Of a stretch of 64,000 nt of DNA, positions 1 to 8,196 are shown one piece after another. Source of the stretch: Paraburkholderia rhynchosiae (GTDB lineage: Bacteria > Pseudomonadota > Gammaproteobacteria > Burkholderiales > Burkholderiaceae); contig NZ_PNXY01000013.1 of NCBI RefSeq assembly GCF_002879865.1, positions 155,266 through 219,265 on the forward strand. Direction: 5' to 3'. A program made the translations under genes and the position numbers. Positions within the stretch are counted from its first letter, which is position 1, and each line of letters starts with the position of its first letter. The notes under the pieces are model-generated. The model was not told the DNA's origin and made no database searches. It saw only the letters and a list, made by a program, of their open reading frames with translations.

Positions 1-705
1 GAATGGTTCGCACCTTCGGTGCGCGTCGCGCATGTGGCCGGCTCGCGCCGCTTCGGCTTCGGCGCCACGCTCGCTTTGCGGCGCGCGACGCTCCAACGCA
101 TCGGCGGTTTCGAGGCCCTGAGAAACTGTCTCGCGGACGACTACTGGCTCGCCGAACACGTGCGCGCGCTGGGACTGCGAACCGTGCTCTCGCGAGTGAT
201 GGTCGCCACCGACGTGATCGAACCGACGTTTGCCGCGCTATGGCAACGCGAGACGCGCTGGCTGCGGACCATACGTTCGGTCAATCCGCTCGGCTTCGCG
301 TTTCTGTTCATCACGTTTCCGACGCCCTGGCTCGTTGCCGGCGTGTGGCTCACAGGCGTATTGGCGGCAGGCGGGAACGGTGGTCCGCATGGCTGGGCGG
401 CGCTCGTGAGCGCGGCGAGTACGGCTGCTGGATTCACCGCGCGTCTCGTGCTGCACGCGCGTGCAGCGCGTCAGGAGAGTGCATTGGGCCGCGCGTTCTC
501 GGGCGCGTTTGGGCGCGGGTTCTGGCGCGATCTGCCGCTCGTGCCGTTGCGCGACACGTTGCTCGCATTGCAATGGGTCGCCGGCGCTTTCGGTTCTCAT
601 GTGATGTGGCGCGGCGCGCGTGTGCCGGTTGAAGGTTCACATTCGGCGGCACGCCGTGAGCGGCTGCGCGTGATGGACGTCATGGAGGCATCCGATGGCC
701 GCTAA
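1..705 (+). CDS. hpnI: Hopanoid-associated glycosyltransferase, C-terminal part (HpnI-like)
   Basis: Only the last 234 residues are present; the frame is open from base 1, so the gene starts upstream of the window. The visible part has the family-2 glycosyltransferase motif RETRW at residues 83-87, of the (Q/R)xxRW type, followed by three hydrophobic segments (about 96-126, 128-155 and 178-205). That order, a cytoplasmic catalytic domain followed by C-terminal membrane helices, is typical of ceramide-glucosyltransferase-like enzymes such as HpnI. In hopanoid producers HpnI adds N-acetylglucosamine to bacteriohopanetetrol. The stop codon overlaps the start of the next gene (hpnK), whose product deacetylates that sugar, and this supports the call. 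The exact assignment is inferred from the neighbour because the N-terminal part is missing. Confidence 0.75.
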   Translation, partial: EWFAPSVRVAHVAGSRRFGFGATLALRRATLQRIGGFEALRNCLADDYWLAEHVRALGLRTVLSRVMVATDVIEPTFAALWQRETRWLRTIRSVNPLGFAFLFITFPTPWLVAGVWLTGVLAAGGNGGPHGWAALVSAASTAAGFTARLVLHARAARQESALGRAFSGAFGRGFWRDLPLVPLRDTLLALQWVAGAFGSHVMWRGARVPVEGSHSAARRERLRVMDVMEASDGR

Positions 706-1564
706 GCCGCGCGCCGCTGAGCCGCGCGCCGCTGATCTGCCCACCCCCAGGCCGCGTGCGCTGATCGTCACCGCCGACGACTTCGGCCTGCATCCGCGTG
801 TGAATCTGGCGGTGGAGCGGGCGCACTGCGACGGCGTGCTGACGGCCACGAGCCTCATGGTCGGCGCGCCCGCCGCAAGCGACGCGGTGGCGCGAGCCCG
901 CGCGTTGCCGCACTTGCGCGTGGGCCTGCATCTGGTGCTCGCGGATGGCGACCCCGTCCTGCCGCGTGCCGGCATTGGCGCATTGCTCGACGAGCATGGC
1001 CGCTTCGGCAGCAATATGGTGCGCGACGGCGTACGGTTCTTCTTGTTACCGCATGTGCGCAAACAGCTTGCCCGCGAAATTCGCGCACAGTTCGAGGCGT
1101 TTGCAAAGACCGGGCTCACGCTCGACCATGTCAACACGCACAAGCATTTCCATTTACATCCGACGGTGCTTGGTTTGATTCTCGAAATCGGCCGCGAATT
1201 CGGCATGAAGGCGATGCGTTTGCCGTTCGAAGCGAATGCGCCGCTGTGGCTGAGACCGTGGGTCGCGCAGATGAGGGCGCGGCTCGACGGCGCGGGCGTT
1301 CTGCACAACGATTATGTGGTTGGCATCGACCACAGCGGCCGCATGGATGAAGCCGCGTGGCTTGCAGCGCTCGCTTGTCTTGCGGACGGGGTCGGGGAAA
1401 TTTACTGCCATCCGGCTGTTGCCGGCGAACGCGTATTGAGTCGCGGTATGCGAGAGTATCGGCATGCCGATGAACTGCAGGCGTTGCTCTCGCCGAACGT
1501 CGCTCACGCTATTCGAGGCCTCGGCGCAAAGCTGGGCGGATTCACCGATGTGCTGAGCCGATAA
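695..1564 (+). CDS. hpnK: Hopanoid biosynthesis deacetylase HpnK (YdjC/ChbG family)
   Basis: The 289-residue protein belongs to the YdjC/ChbG polysaccharide deacetylase family. The metal-binding ADDFG motif lies at residues 27-31 and a His-rich NTHKHFHLHP motif near residues 148-157. In the hopanoid pathway HpnK removes the acetyl group from N-acetylglucosaminyl-bacteriohopanetetrol. The ATG at 695 overlaps the end of the upstream glycosyltransferase gene by 11 bases and has a GGAGG ribosome site a few bases before it, so the two genes are translationally coupled. A short low-complexity N-terminus (residues 2-20, repeated Arg-Ala-Ala) precedes the domain; translation could also begin further in. 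Confidence 0.88.
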   Translation: MAAKPRAAEPRAADLPTPRPRALIVTADDFGLHPRVNLAVERAHCDGVLTATSLMVGAPAASDAVARARALPHLRVGLHLVLADGDPVLPRAGIGALLDEHGRFGSNMVRDGVRFFLLPHVRKQLAREIRAQFEAFAKTGLTLDHVNTHKHFHLHPTVLGLILEIGREFGMKAMRLPFEANAPLWLRPWVAQMRARLDGAGVLHNDYVVGIDHSGRMDEAAWLAALACLADGVGEIYCHPAVAGERVLSRGMREYRHADELQALLSPNVAHAIRGLGAKLGGFTDVLSR

Positions 1565-1739
1565 CTGATGGATGGCCCGGTACGTGGCTCGGCATTGTTT
1601 GCGTGACCTGCGCGGGCATCAAGAGACTTGACACGGTGGCCTTGTACTAGCGTGCGCACCAGGGACTGGAGAATTCGAAGCGAAGGGCGGCCATAGCCGC
1701 CTCATGTCTGGCATTAAACGGCGACGACCAACCGAACCG

Positions 1740-2588
1740 CTACGAAGCATCGGCAACATGGCACGCGTGATCGAGCAAGCCTTCGGCTGAGCCGCTGCCG
1801 TTGTCTACGTCGAGGCCGCTATTCACGACGAGCCAGCCGTCTTTTGCAGCCGACGGTCCCGCGCCCGTCACGAGGATCGTTTGCATGGCCATCGCATCTG
1901 AGCCCGGGTTATCGCGCGAAACGAGGCGAAATGGATCGCTCGCGCTGGTCAGTGCGGTGACGCGCATGATCCGGTAACGGCTGCTGTTTAGCGTGTCCCA
2001 ATGCCACTCACCGGGCGCGTCTTTCGCATGACGCGCGAGCGCGTCCGTGATATCGCTTCGCATGCAGTCGATGTGAATATGCAACTGGTTCTGCGAGCGG
2101 CGATATTGCGAGTTGATTTCGAGCCCCAATTGATTATCCGGCAGCGTTCGTTTGACCGATTGATTGACGTAAGTCCGCGCGGCCCACGCGTCGGTCCAAT
2201 AGTTTTGCGCGTGCGGCGCCAGCACGAGCGGACTTTCGATACCGCTGATGCGATCTGTCGGAATCAGCAGATACTGCGAGCGTCCGACGATATCCTTCAG
2301 GATTGCATAGTGTTTGTCGAGATCGACAGCCGTGCATTGGCCCGGCGTGCCGGTCGCCTGTTGCGACGGCACGCAGCGCAACTCGACGATTTTCCACAAC
2401 GCGTTCGAATCGACACCGGCAAGGCGTGCGCATCCTGCAGCGGCGAGCGCAATCGCCAGTGCCGCGGCTACTCGGCGGGCGTAACGCGCGCCGTTGTACA
2501 GTCGCGCGCGGTGATGAGATTCGGAAAGCGAATACGTATTGGTAAGTGTCTTGGTCGACGGGCGGTGCAAGGCTTTTCTTAACGGCAT
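1740..2588 (-). CDS. cdh: CDP-diacylglycerol diphosphatase (Cdh family lipoprotein)
   Basis: The protein has 282 residues. It matches the CDP-diacylglycerol pyrophosphatase family, which cleaves CDP-diacylglycerol to phosphatidate and CMP at the membrane. Visible signatures are the Cdh block LLIPTDRISGIESP (residues 107-120) and the HIT-like catalytic motif HIHIDC (H170, H172). A hydrophobic stretch ends in a lipobox-like LAAAGC with Cys53, so the mature protein is probably a membrane-anchored lipoprotein. The 50 residues before the signal look non-native, and the true start may be an alternative codon nearer residue 30; no clear ribosome site was found before the ATG at 2588. It is followed by no operon partner. 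Confidence 0.85.
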   Translation of the reverse strand: MPLRKALHRPSTKTLTNTYSLSESHHRARLYNGARYARRVAAALAIALAAAGCARLAGVDSNALWKIVELRCVPSQQATGTPGQCTAVDLDKHYAILKDIVGRSQYLLIPTDRISGIESPLVLAPHAQNYWTDAWAARTYVNQSVKRTLPDNQLGLEINSQYRRSQNQLHIHIDCMRSDITDALARHAKDAPGEWHWDTLNSSRYRIMRVTALTSASDPFRLVSRDNPGSDAMAMQTILVTGAGPSAAKDGWLVVNSGLDVDNGSGSAEGLLDHACHVADAS

Positions 2589-2601
2589 CTTTTAATCGGA
2601 G

Positions 2602-4056
2602 TTAGAGCACGGGTGGCGGCAAAGCGCCGAGTAATTGTTCGAACGCCACGCCGATCGCGAGCAGCCGCCTGTCGCTGCCAAGCGGTCCATCCAGTTCGAG
2701 GCCGACGGGCAAACCTTGCGCGCTCATCCCGGCCGGCAAGGAGAGTCCCGGAATGCCCGACGTGCTGGCTGGATCGGTGTTGCGCAGGAAAGCCTCCATG
2801 GTGTCGATCGACGGCGCGCCATCGATGGATACCGTCGACGAACCGTTGATATCGTCGATCGGCACGGCGGCGAGCCGCGTGGTCGGGAACAGTAGCGCGT
2901 CGACACGTTCGTCGGCAAAAGTCGCGGCGATGTAGGCCTGCAAAAGCGGCCGCCAGTGATTGAGCGCCGCCTCATAACGCGAGTCGAGCGTGCCCGCGAG
3001 CACCTCGTCGTAGATCGCGCGCACGTCGGGGCTCGCAATGCGGGCCGCCAGTTCGGCGACGGTCTGCACTGGCGCCTGGTTGGCGGCGAGCCAGGCGGCC
3101 AGATCGTCGCGCGCTTCGTGGATCGCAATCGGGCCGCCGACCATGCCGTTCAGATGTTCAAGCTCGCTCATGGCTACCGGCACAAAAACCACGCCTGCTG
3201 CTTCGAGCCGTTTTAATGCGGTCCGAGCGACGTCTTCGACCTGCCGTTCGAGACCTTCCCACAGCGGCGCGGGCAAGCCGATGCGCAAGCCGGTCAGCGA
3301 GACCGTGAGCAACGGACCGTCGCCGGTGATCACGCCGTCGAGCAGCGCGATATCGGCGACGGTGCGCGCCATCGGCCCGACTGTATCGCGCGTATGGCTG
3401 ATCGGCACGACGGCATCGGGATCGTGATAGCGCCGCTCGGCGCCGCCATTGCCCACGGACGGACGAAAGCCCGAGGTGCCCGTGAGCGCGGCAGGAATGC
3501 GGGTCGAGCCGCCGGTGTCGGTGCCGAGGCCCGTGGGCACGATGCGCGCGGCAATTGCCACGGCCGTGCCGCCCGACGATCCGCCCGGCATCAGCGCTGG
3601 ATCGTAGGGATTGCGCACGGGGCCCGCATGCGCGGCCAGATTCGTGCTCGTGATACCGAACGCGAGCTCGTGCATGTTCGCCTTGCCGAGAATGATCGCA
3701 CCGGCGTCGACGAGCCGCTGCACCGACCGCGCATTGGCGGCCGGCACGAAGCCTTCGAGGGCCGGCGTGCCCGCCGAGGTCTGCAACCCCACGGTATTGA
3801 TGTTGTCCTTCACGACGATCGGCAAGCCGGCAAGCGGCAGTTGCGCCTTTGCCCCGGCGGGCAGCGCGTCGAGGCGCTGCGCGGCGGCGAGTGCGCCGTC
3901 GAGATCGATCACCGTCAGCGCGTTGAGTGTCGAGAGCGCACCCGCGCGCGCGAGCAATGTGGCGACGTAGTCCGTTGCGTTGAGCCGACCGGACTGGATC
4001 GCGGCGACGGCTTCGGTTGCGCTCAACGCGAGTTGTTCATCGACGGTCCATGTCAT
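2602..4056 (-). CDS. Amidase signature family hydrolase, indoleacetamide hydrolase-like
   Basis: The 484-residue protein has a full amidase-signature domain. The Ser-cisSer-Lys triad is visible: K83 in VVKDN, S160 in PGGSSGG and S184 in TDTGGSTRIPA. The 24-residue spacing between the two serines is that of the family. Such enzymes hydrolyse amides to carboxylate and ammonia; members close in style include indole-3-acetamide hydrolase and mandelamide hydrolase, and the true substrate cannot be read from sequence. No signal peptide is visible, so it is probably cytoplasmic. It lies 12 bases downstream of a diiron ferritin-like gene in the same direction, and the two are likely co-transcribed. 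Confidence 0.85.
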   Translation of the reverse strand: MTWTVDEQLALSATEAVAAIQSGRLNATDYVATLLARAGALSTLNALTVIDLDGALAAAQRLDALPAGAKAQLPLAGLPIVVKDNINTVGLQTSAGTPALEGFVPAANARSVQRLVDAGAIILGKANMHELAFGITSTNLAAHAGPVRNPYDPALMPGGSSGGTAVAIAARIVPTGLGTDTGGSTRIPAALTGTSGFRPSVGNGGAERRYHDPDAVVPISHTRDTVGPMARTVADIALLDGVITGDGPLLTVSLTGLRIGLPAPLWEGLERQVEDVARTALKRLEAAGVVFVPVAMSELEHLNGMVGGPIAIHEARDDLAAWLAANQAPVQTVAELAARIASPDVRAIYDEVLAGTLDSRYEAALNHWRPLLQAYIAATFADERVDALLFPTTRLAAVPIDDINGSSTVSIDGAPSIDTMEAFLRNTDPASTSGIPGLSLPAGMSAQGLPVGLELDGPLGSDRRLLAIGVAFEQLLGALPPPVL

Positions 4057-4068
4057 GGTCGCGTCTCC

Positions 4069-4989
4069 TTATCGTTCAGTGTCCGGCCGGCGCGAACGTT
4101 TGATGAAGCGCAGTGCGACACGCGCAAGCGCAGGCACGAGCCGCGGACGCAGCAGCCGTGCATCGTAGCCACCCATGCGCCGGTCGTTTTCCGCGAGACA
4201 TAGCTCGATGAGCTCGCGCTTTTCCAGCCCTTTACCGATCACGCTGCTGTTTGCGGGCAGGAAGTTCGAATCCCGCGCGACGCCATTCGCGTCGATGCCC
4301 CTGGCGATCGCCACGCGATCCCAGATCAGCACGGCCCAGATGGCGACCACGCGCAGTGCATGCCACGGCCTGCGCCATAGCGGCATGTTACGTCGATGCC
4401 ATGCGACCCAGTTGATGAAAAAAAGAATGTGGCGCGCTTCTTCCTGAATCACGGGTTCGAAAGTCTCGACGAGCGCCTCCGGAAAATACCCCGACTGCTG
4501 CGCCGCGCGAAACAGGCCGAACGCGAAGAAACTGTCGATGCACTCGCTATAGCCGGTGCGCATCCACGCCCATTCGGGGTCGCGCGGCGCAGGATAGGAC
4601 GGCTCAGGCGCGATCCCGATGCCGTAGGCGGCGATCAGCCTGGAGAGCACACGCTTGTGACGCGCTTCTTCGTCGCCGTCCATCGTAATGGCTTCGCGCA
4701 GCAGCGGGTCGTTCAATTGCGCGGCGTAGGTATGGACGTTGATCGACGCGCGGCCTTCGGTTTGTACCGCGATGTCCCAGATCGGCAGCGAACAGAGCCG
4801 CTGGAGTGCGTCGGGCGGCAGCGCCGGCCAGTCGATCACGGCAGGCTTATAGGGATCATGGGTTTCGAGCAGCATGCTGCAAAACATGTGCTTGTGCGCG
4901 CCGGAGCCGATCTTCACGGGCGCAAGGCCGGTGAATGTCCAATGGCGCAGGCTGCGGTCTTCGGCTACATCTGTCAATGTGTCGGCCAT
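4069..4989 (-). CDS. Ferritin-like diiron-domain protein of unknown function
   Basis: The 306-residue protein is not a classical ferritin. It carries the full ligand set of a four-helix-bundle diiron site: E78, then EEARH (E108, H111), then E149 in YSEC, then EEARH (E184, H187). The order E, ExxH, E, ExxH is that of ferritin-like oxidases and oxygenases. A short hydrophobic helix follows near residues 207-222 and the C-terminus is rich in arginine. It sits directly upstream of the amidase gene with a 12-base gap, so the two probably form one operon and may act on the same nitrogenous compound; that link is inference. Substrate and reductant are unknown. Confidence 0.75.
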   Translation of the reverse strand: MADTLTDVAEDRSLRHWTFTGLAPVKIGSGAHKHMFCSMLLETHDPYKPAVIDWPALPPDALQRLCSLPIWDIAVQTEGRASINVHTYAAQLNDPLLREAITMDGDEEARHKRVLSRLIAAYGIGIAPEPSYPAPRDPEWAWMRTGYSECIDSFFAFGLFRAAQQSGYFPEALVETFEPVIQEEARHILFFINWVAWHRRNMPLWRRPWHALRVVAIWAVLIWDRVAIARGIDANGVARDSNFLPANSSVIGKGLEKRELIELCLAENDRRMGGYDARLLRPRLVPALARVALRFIKRSRRPDTER

Positions 4990-5086
4990 GGCAAGCGTAC
5001 AGGGAGCGAACTCGATGTGTCGCCTATTCTGTCACAACGCCCGGAACGCGACGCTGGCGACGCACGGCCGCCAGCGCTTATCGGCC

Positions 5087-5302
5087 TCACTGGTGATTAT
5101 CGACCCACATGCGTGCCCAGCGGAACGCGTAAGCGAGCGCGTGTTCTTCGTCGAAGAAGTAGTCGAGCGCGTCGAAGCAATACGCCTGGCGGCGGCTTGC
5201 ACTGGCTTTTTCGATGGTCAGGTTGGCGGCGAACAGCCCATTGGGTAAAAGTTGCGCGGCCGGTGCGACTTCGTAGCCCTTGTAGCGGATATGTGAATTC
5301 AT
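5087..5302 (-). CDS. Small conserved protein of the YKGYE type
   Basis: This 71-residue soluble protein has no recognised domain. It begins MNSHIRYKGYEV and ends in an aromatic-rich helix (DYFFDEEHALAYAF). The N-terminal YKGYE(V/I).P motif recurs in the protein at 35878-36165, so the window holds two members of one small family. The ATG at 5302 was preferred to one 48 bases upstream because the motif-bearing N-terminus begins there in the second family member as well. Its function is unknown. Confidence 0.6.
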   Translation of the reverse strand: MNSHIRYKGYEVAPAAQLLPNGLFAANLTIEKASASRRQAYCFDALDYFFDEEHALAYAFRWARMWVDNHQ

Positions 5303-5639
5303 AGTCGTGGCAGTCAGTATGCCCGCATCTGTTGCAAGGAGCCGGTGCATATAACGCCAGGCGTTCGCGTTTGCGTTGGCATCAGGCGGCGGATGAGTCA
5401 GCGGGCAGGCTCAAGCGTAGGCCGCACTGAAGGGCCCGTGAACCAATCTTTCTTCGCATGCAAATCAGCGAGTATCCGGAAGGTTCTTCCTAAGACCGGA
5501 TAACGGCCTATTCGCTGGGTTCGGACACACTATCCCGCGTGACGGGCGATTGGTCTGTTATGTGCCGCACGGTTCCGGCGAGCGACGGCGCCGTGGCCGC
5601 GAGTGCAGCGCGACGGCATCGGGCGAGGCGAGGGCTTGT
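5303..5639. other. Intergenic stretch without a recognisable gene
   Basis: This is a 337-base gap between the start of the small YKGYE gene and the end of the FMN reductase gene. Neither strand gave a convincing coding frame, terminator or repeat. Confidence 0.6.
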
Positions 5640-6299
5640 TTAGACCGCGTGCAGCAGACGCGCAGGTTGCGCTTGCGGGATAGCGCTGCCAGATGCATTC
5701 GGGCTTGCCGCGCGATGCGCGTTGAACGCGAGCGCAAATTGGGCGGCTTGCTGGCCGACTGTGGCGAGTTGGTCGACGACCTTCGCGTCCGAACAGGTGT
5801 CGCTGGTCTCGAAGCGCGTTTCCAGCGTGTTGATGCCGGCGCCGAACGGCGTGGGCCAGCCGCGCAATGCGTGGACGATCGAACGCAGCGAAGTCAGCAC
5901 CGAGCCCGCGGCCTGCCAGCCGTAGGCCGTGACGATGCAGCCGACCGCGCGGCCATCCAGATACGGACGCTCGTCGGCGCGCAGTTCTTCGAGCGTGTCG
6001 AGCGCGTTTTTCACCAGACCGGAGACGCCGCCGTGATAGCCGGGTGTCGCGATAATTAGCGCGTCGGCGTGGCGCACGGCTTCGATCAATTCGAGCTGCT
6101 CGTCGGTGCGTTCGTTGTGCTCGGGCGCGTAATGCGGCAGGCTATGCAGGAACGTGCCGCCGAACAGCCGGGTGTTCGCACCGGCCGCTTCGGCGCCGCG
6201 CAACGCAAAGCCGAGCGCACGCTCGGTCGACGAGGCTGCACGCGTCGTGCCGCCAATGCCGATGACGAGCGGCCGGCGGTGATGATCGAAACTGGTCAA
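5640..6299 (-). CDS. NADPH-dependent FMN reductase family protein
   Basis: The protein has about 219 residues with a flavodoxin-like NADPH-dependent FMN reductase domain. The FMN-phosphate loop GGTTRAASSTERAL lies near the N-terminus and the flavin-binding block ATPGYHGGVSGLVKNALD near residue 85-102. Such enzymes reduce FMN or quinones with NADPH in the cytoplasm. A TTG at 6299 was chosen as start because a strong AGAAGGAG ribosome site precedes it by seven bases; the alternative GTG at 6326 has no ribosome site and adds a nine-residue arginine-rich extension. It stands alone, divergent from the J-domain gene. Confidence 0.85.
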   Translation of the reverse strand: MTSFDHHRRPLVIGIGGTTRAASSTERALGFALRGAEAAGANTRLFGGTFLHSLPHYAPEHNERTDEQLELIEAVRHADALIIATPGYHGGVSGLVKNALDTLEELRADERPYLDGRAVGCIVTAYGWQAAGSVLTSLRSIVHALRGWPTPFGAGINTLETRFETSDTCSDAKVVDQLATVGQQAAQFALAFNAHRAASPNASGSAIPQAQPARLLHAV

Positions 6300-6560
6300 C
6301 GAAATGCTCCTTCTGTAGCGGCTCACTGACGCTCTGGCGCGGGGCTGCGCGCAGGCGCGTCGGGCGAACCGGACTTTGAAGTGTCATCTTAATGAGCGGG
6401 GCGTCCGGCACTAAGCGACTTTTTGTTCTAACGATATAACCGCGAGGTGTGGCGGCCGGCGGCGGGTGCGCGAGAGCTGTTCGACACGGCTCGACGGCTG
6501 TTTCGCGTGCGCCTGCATTGCCACTGAAGCCGTGCGGATAAGCATATGGCGAACCATTGT

Positions 6561-6589
6561 TTGGGCCGGCGAGGGCGCGACGCTATGAT
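6561..6589 (+). promoter_or_regulatory. Candidate sigma-70 promoter upstream of the J-domain gene
   Basis: TTGGGC (6561-6566) and TATGAT (6584-6589) are separated by 17 bases. Transcription would start near 6596, only about 35 bases before the terminator hairpin at 6630-6660. The -35 box is weak, so this is a prediction only. Confidence 0.35.
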
Positions 6590-6604
6590 CGGAGCGTCTC
6601 CTCC

Positions 6605-6781
6605 ATGACACTCCTTGACATGGGACTCGGCCTCGCCACTTTGGTGGTGGGGCTTTTTTTCTTCGCGTTGCGCGCGACGCACGCGCATGCCGCTTCACGA
6701 TTCAGCCGTTTCTCGCGTGCTACGATGGTCCGCGAAACGATTCCAGGCGAGGTCGAGCAGGCAAATGGCAACCCTCTATGA
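6605..6781 (+). CDS. Possible 58-residue single-membrane-span peptide (doubtful)
   Basis: An ATG at 6605, with a weak GGAG ten bases upstream, opens a 58-codon frame. It encodes one hydrophobic helix (residues 1-22, including VVGLFFFALR) followed by a Ser/Arg-rich tail. The frame overlaps the start of the J-domain gene by 17 bases, which would allow translational coupling. The helix-coding bases coincide with an intrinsic terminator, so the frame may be fortuitous. It is listed because either reading makes this leader unusual. Confidence 0.25.
   Translation: MTLLDMGLGLATLVVGLFFFALRATHAHAASRFSRFSRATMVRETIPGEVEQANGNPL
6630..6660 (+). terminator. Intrinsic terminator within the leader of the J-domain gene
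   Basis: GCCTCGCCAC (6630-6639) pairs with GTGGTGGGGC (6644-6653) through ten pairs, two of them G-T, around a four-base loop. Seven T residues follow directly. No gene ends just upstream on this strand, so it would act as an attenuator of the gene at 6765 or as the end of a small RNA. Confidence 0.6.
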
Positions 6782-7451
6782 CATGCTCGGCGTGCCCATG
6801 CACGCCACCGAAGATGAGATCAAGCGCGCTTACCGCAAGGCCGCGATGAAGTGGCATCCGGACCGAAACGCGGGCGCCGAGGCAGTGGCGCGCGCCACTT
6901 TCCAGGAGATCAAGGACGCGTACGCGATTCTCTCCGATCCCGCCCAGCGCAAGGTGTACGACGCGGTCTACGCCGCGCAGATGCGTGATTGGGAAGCGCA
7001 GCGCACGCGTCATCAGCAGGCGCAAGCGGAGCGCGAGGCGGCGGCGCGTGCGGCTGACGAAGCGGCCTACGCCCAAATGGTTTCGCTCGCCATGCGTTTC
7101 GCCGACGATGGCCATAACCGCGATGTGCTGTTCGGCGTGTTGCTCGGGCGCCAATGCGAGGCGAGCCGCGCCGCACGAATCGCGGACAGCGTGGCGGCAT
7201 TGCAGGCGTCGCGGCGAGAGGCCGCTGCTAATGCGGCTGCTAGTCCGGCTGCGGACGTGAGCGCGGAATCGCCAACCGCGAGCGCCGACAAAAAACAAAC
7301 TGCCCGTGATGATGCCCATGGCGACGCACAAGACGACGCACACGCCGCGCGTGCGAATCACCGCAAGCACGACGAAGCCATAAACGAAGCCAACCCAGCC
7401 GGTGCCCTCGGCGGTCTATGGTTCCAGTTCCTCAATGGCCTGAGATTCTGA
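6765..7451 (+). CDS. J-domain (DnaJ-like) co-chaperone protein
   Basis: The 228-residue protein starts with a complete J domain (residues 2-66) whose HPD tripeptide at 31-33 stimulates Hsp70 ATPase. The Gly/Phe-rich, zinc-finger and substrate domains of true DnaJ are missing. A charged Ala/Arg/Glu-rich helix follows (about 70-105), then an Ala/Asp/His-rich low-complexity region (about 150-205) and a hydrophobic C-terminus. It is thus a type III J protein, probably a dedicated Hsp70 partner. The ATG at 6765 was chosen because the J domain begins immediately; upstream in-frame codons have no family support. A terminator lies in its leader. Confidence 0.85.
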   Translation: MATLYDMLGVPMHATEDEIKRAYRKAAMKWHPDRNAGAEAVARATFQEIKDAYAILSDPAQRKVYDAVYAAQMRDWEAQRTRHQQAQAEREAAARAADEAAYAQMVSLAMRFADDGHNRDVLFGVLLGRQCEASRAARIADSVAALQASRREAAANAAASPAADVSAESPTASADKKQTARDDAHGDAQDDAHAARANHRKHDEAINEANPAGALGGLWFQFLNGLRF

Positions 7452-7643
7452 TTTGCTGCACCCGGATCGAGCGTATTGCGGCAGGCAACCGACAGCCCGG
7501 TGAAAGAATTACGCGGCTTTGCTCCGCTCCAGGTACAAATTCCCGTAGCGCGCAAAATAAAGACATCGTAGTGTCACGGGGACGCAAGACTGAGCGGGCA
7601 CAATCGCATACACAAGAAACGAAAAACAGAGTACGGGGTAAGC

Positions 7644-8165
7644 GTGACCAAAAAATATAAAGTGCTGTTTCTCTGCCGCGAGAATTCAGCACGCAGCATC
7701 ATGGCCGAAGCTTTGCTGCGCGAACTGGCCGGACACCGGTTCGAGGCATTCAGCGCCGGGCCGGAGCCGGCCTTGCGGGTTCATCCGCTTGCGGTCGCGC
7801 AATTGCGGCCCGGCGTTTCCGATCTCGGCGTGCTGTGCCCGAAGAGCTGGCTCGAATTCACTGGTGAATGGGCGCCGCGCATGGATCTCGTCGTCGCGCT
7901 AGATGAAACCGTTGCCGCAAACCATGCGCCTGTCTTTCCGGGGAATCCTGCGCTATGTAGCTGGGATTTTGCCGATCCGCTCGCCGACGGCGTGGCAGAT
8001 GCGGAACGCGTTCGTCTTTTCGAAAAGGCGTTCTGGCAAATCGTGCGTCAGTTGAGCGCGTTTATTGATTCACCGAAATATGCAGTGCCCGCTGCAGTGC
8101 CGGCGCGAGCAACGCCGCTGCACGACGCATGCACTCGTGCGCCAGCCAATTTACCCAACCTGTGA
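7644..8165 (+). CDS. Low-molecular-weight phosphatase / arsenate reductase-like protein
   Basis: The 173-residue protein has the phosphatase loop C11-RENSA-R17 followed by S18, the CX5R(S/T) signature shared by low-molecular-weight tyrosine phosphatases and thioredoxin-linked arsenate reductases. The following MAEALLREL and FSAGPEP blocks fit the same fold, and DFADPL near residue 108-113 holds the usual general-acid Asp. The last 35 residues are an unrelated Ala/Pro-rich tail. The start is a GTG. There is no arsR, arsB or exopolysaccharide gene beside it, so arsenate or protein-phosphate substrates remain equally possible. Confidence 0.75.
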   Translation: MTKKYKVLFLCRENSARSIMAEALLRELAGHRFEAFSAGPEPALRVHPLAVAQLRPGVSDLGVLCPKSWLEFTGEWAPRMDLVVALDETVAANHAPVFPGNPALCSWDFADPLADGVADAERVRLFEKAFWQIVRQLSAFIDSPKYAVPAAVPARATPLHDACTRAPANLPNL

Positions 8166-8196
8166 CGTACGGCGATAGCGCTTATGCGCTAGCGGC

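Noticed and set aside
4261..4290. GTTCGAATCC resembling a tRNA T-loop
   Set aside because: It lies inside the ferritin-like coding sequence, and no acceptor or anticodon stem can be folded around it.
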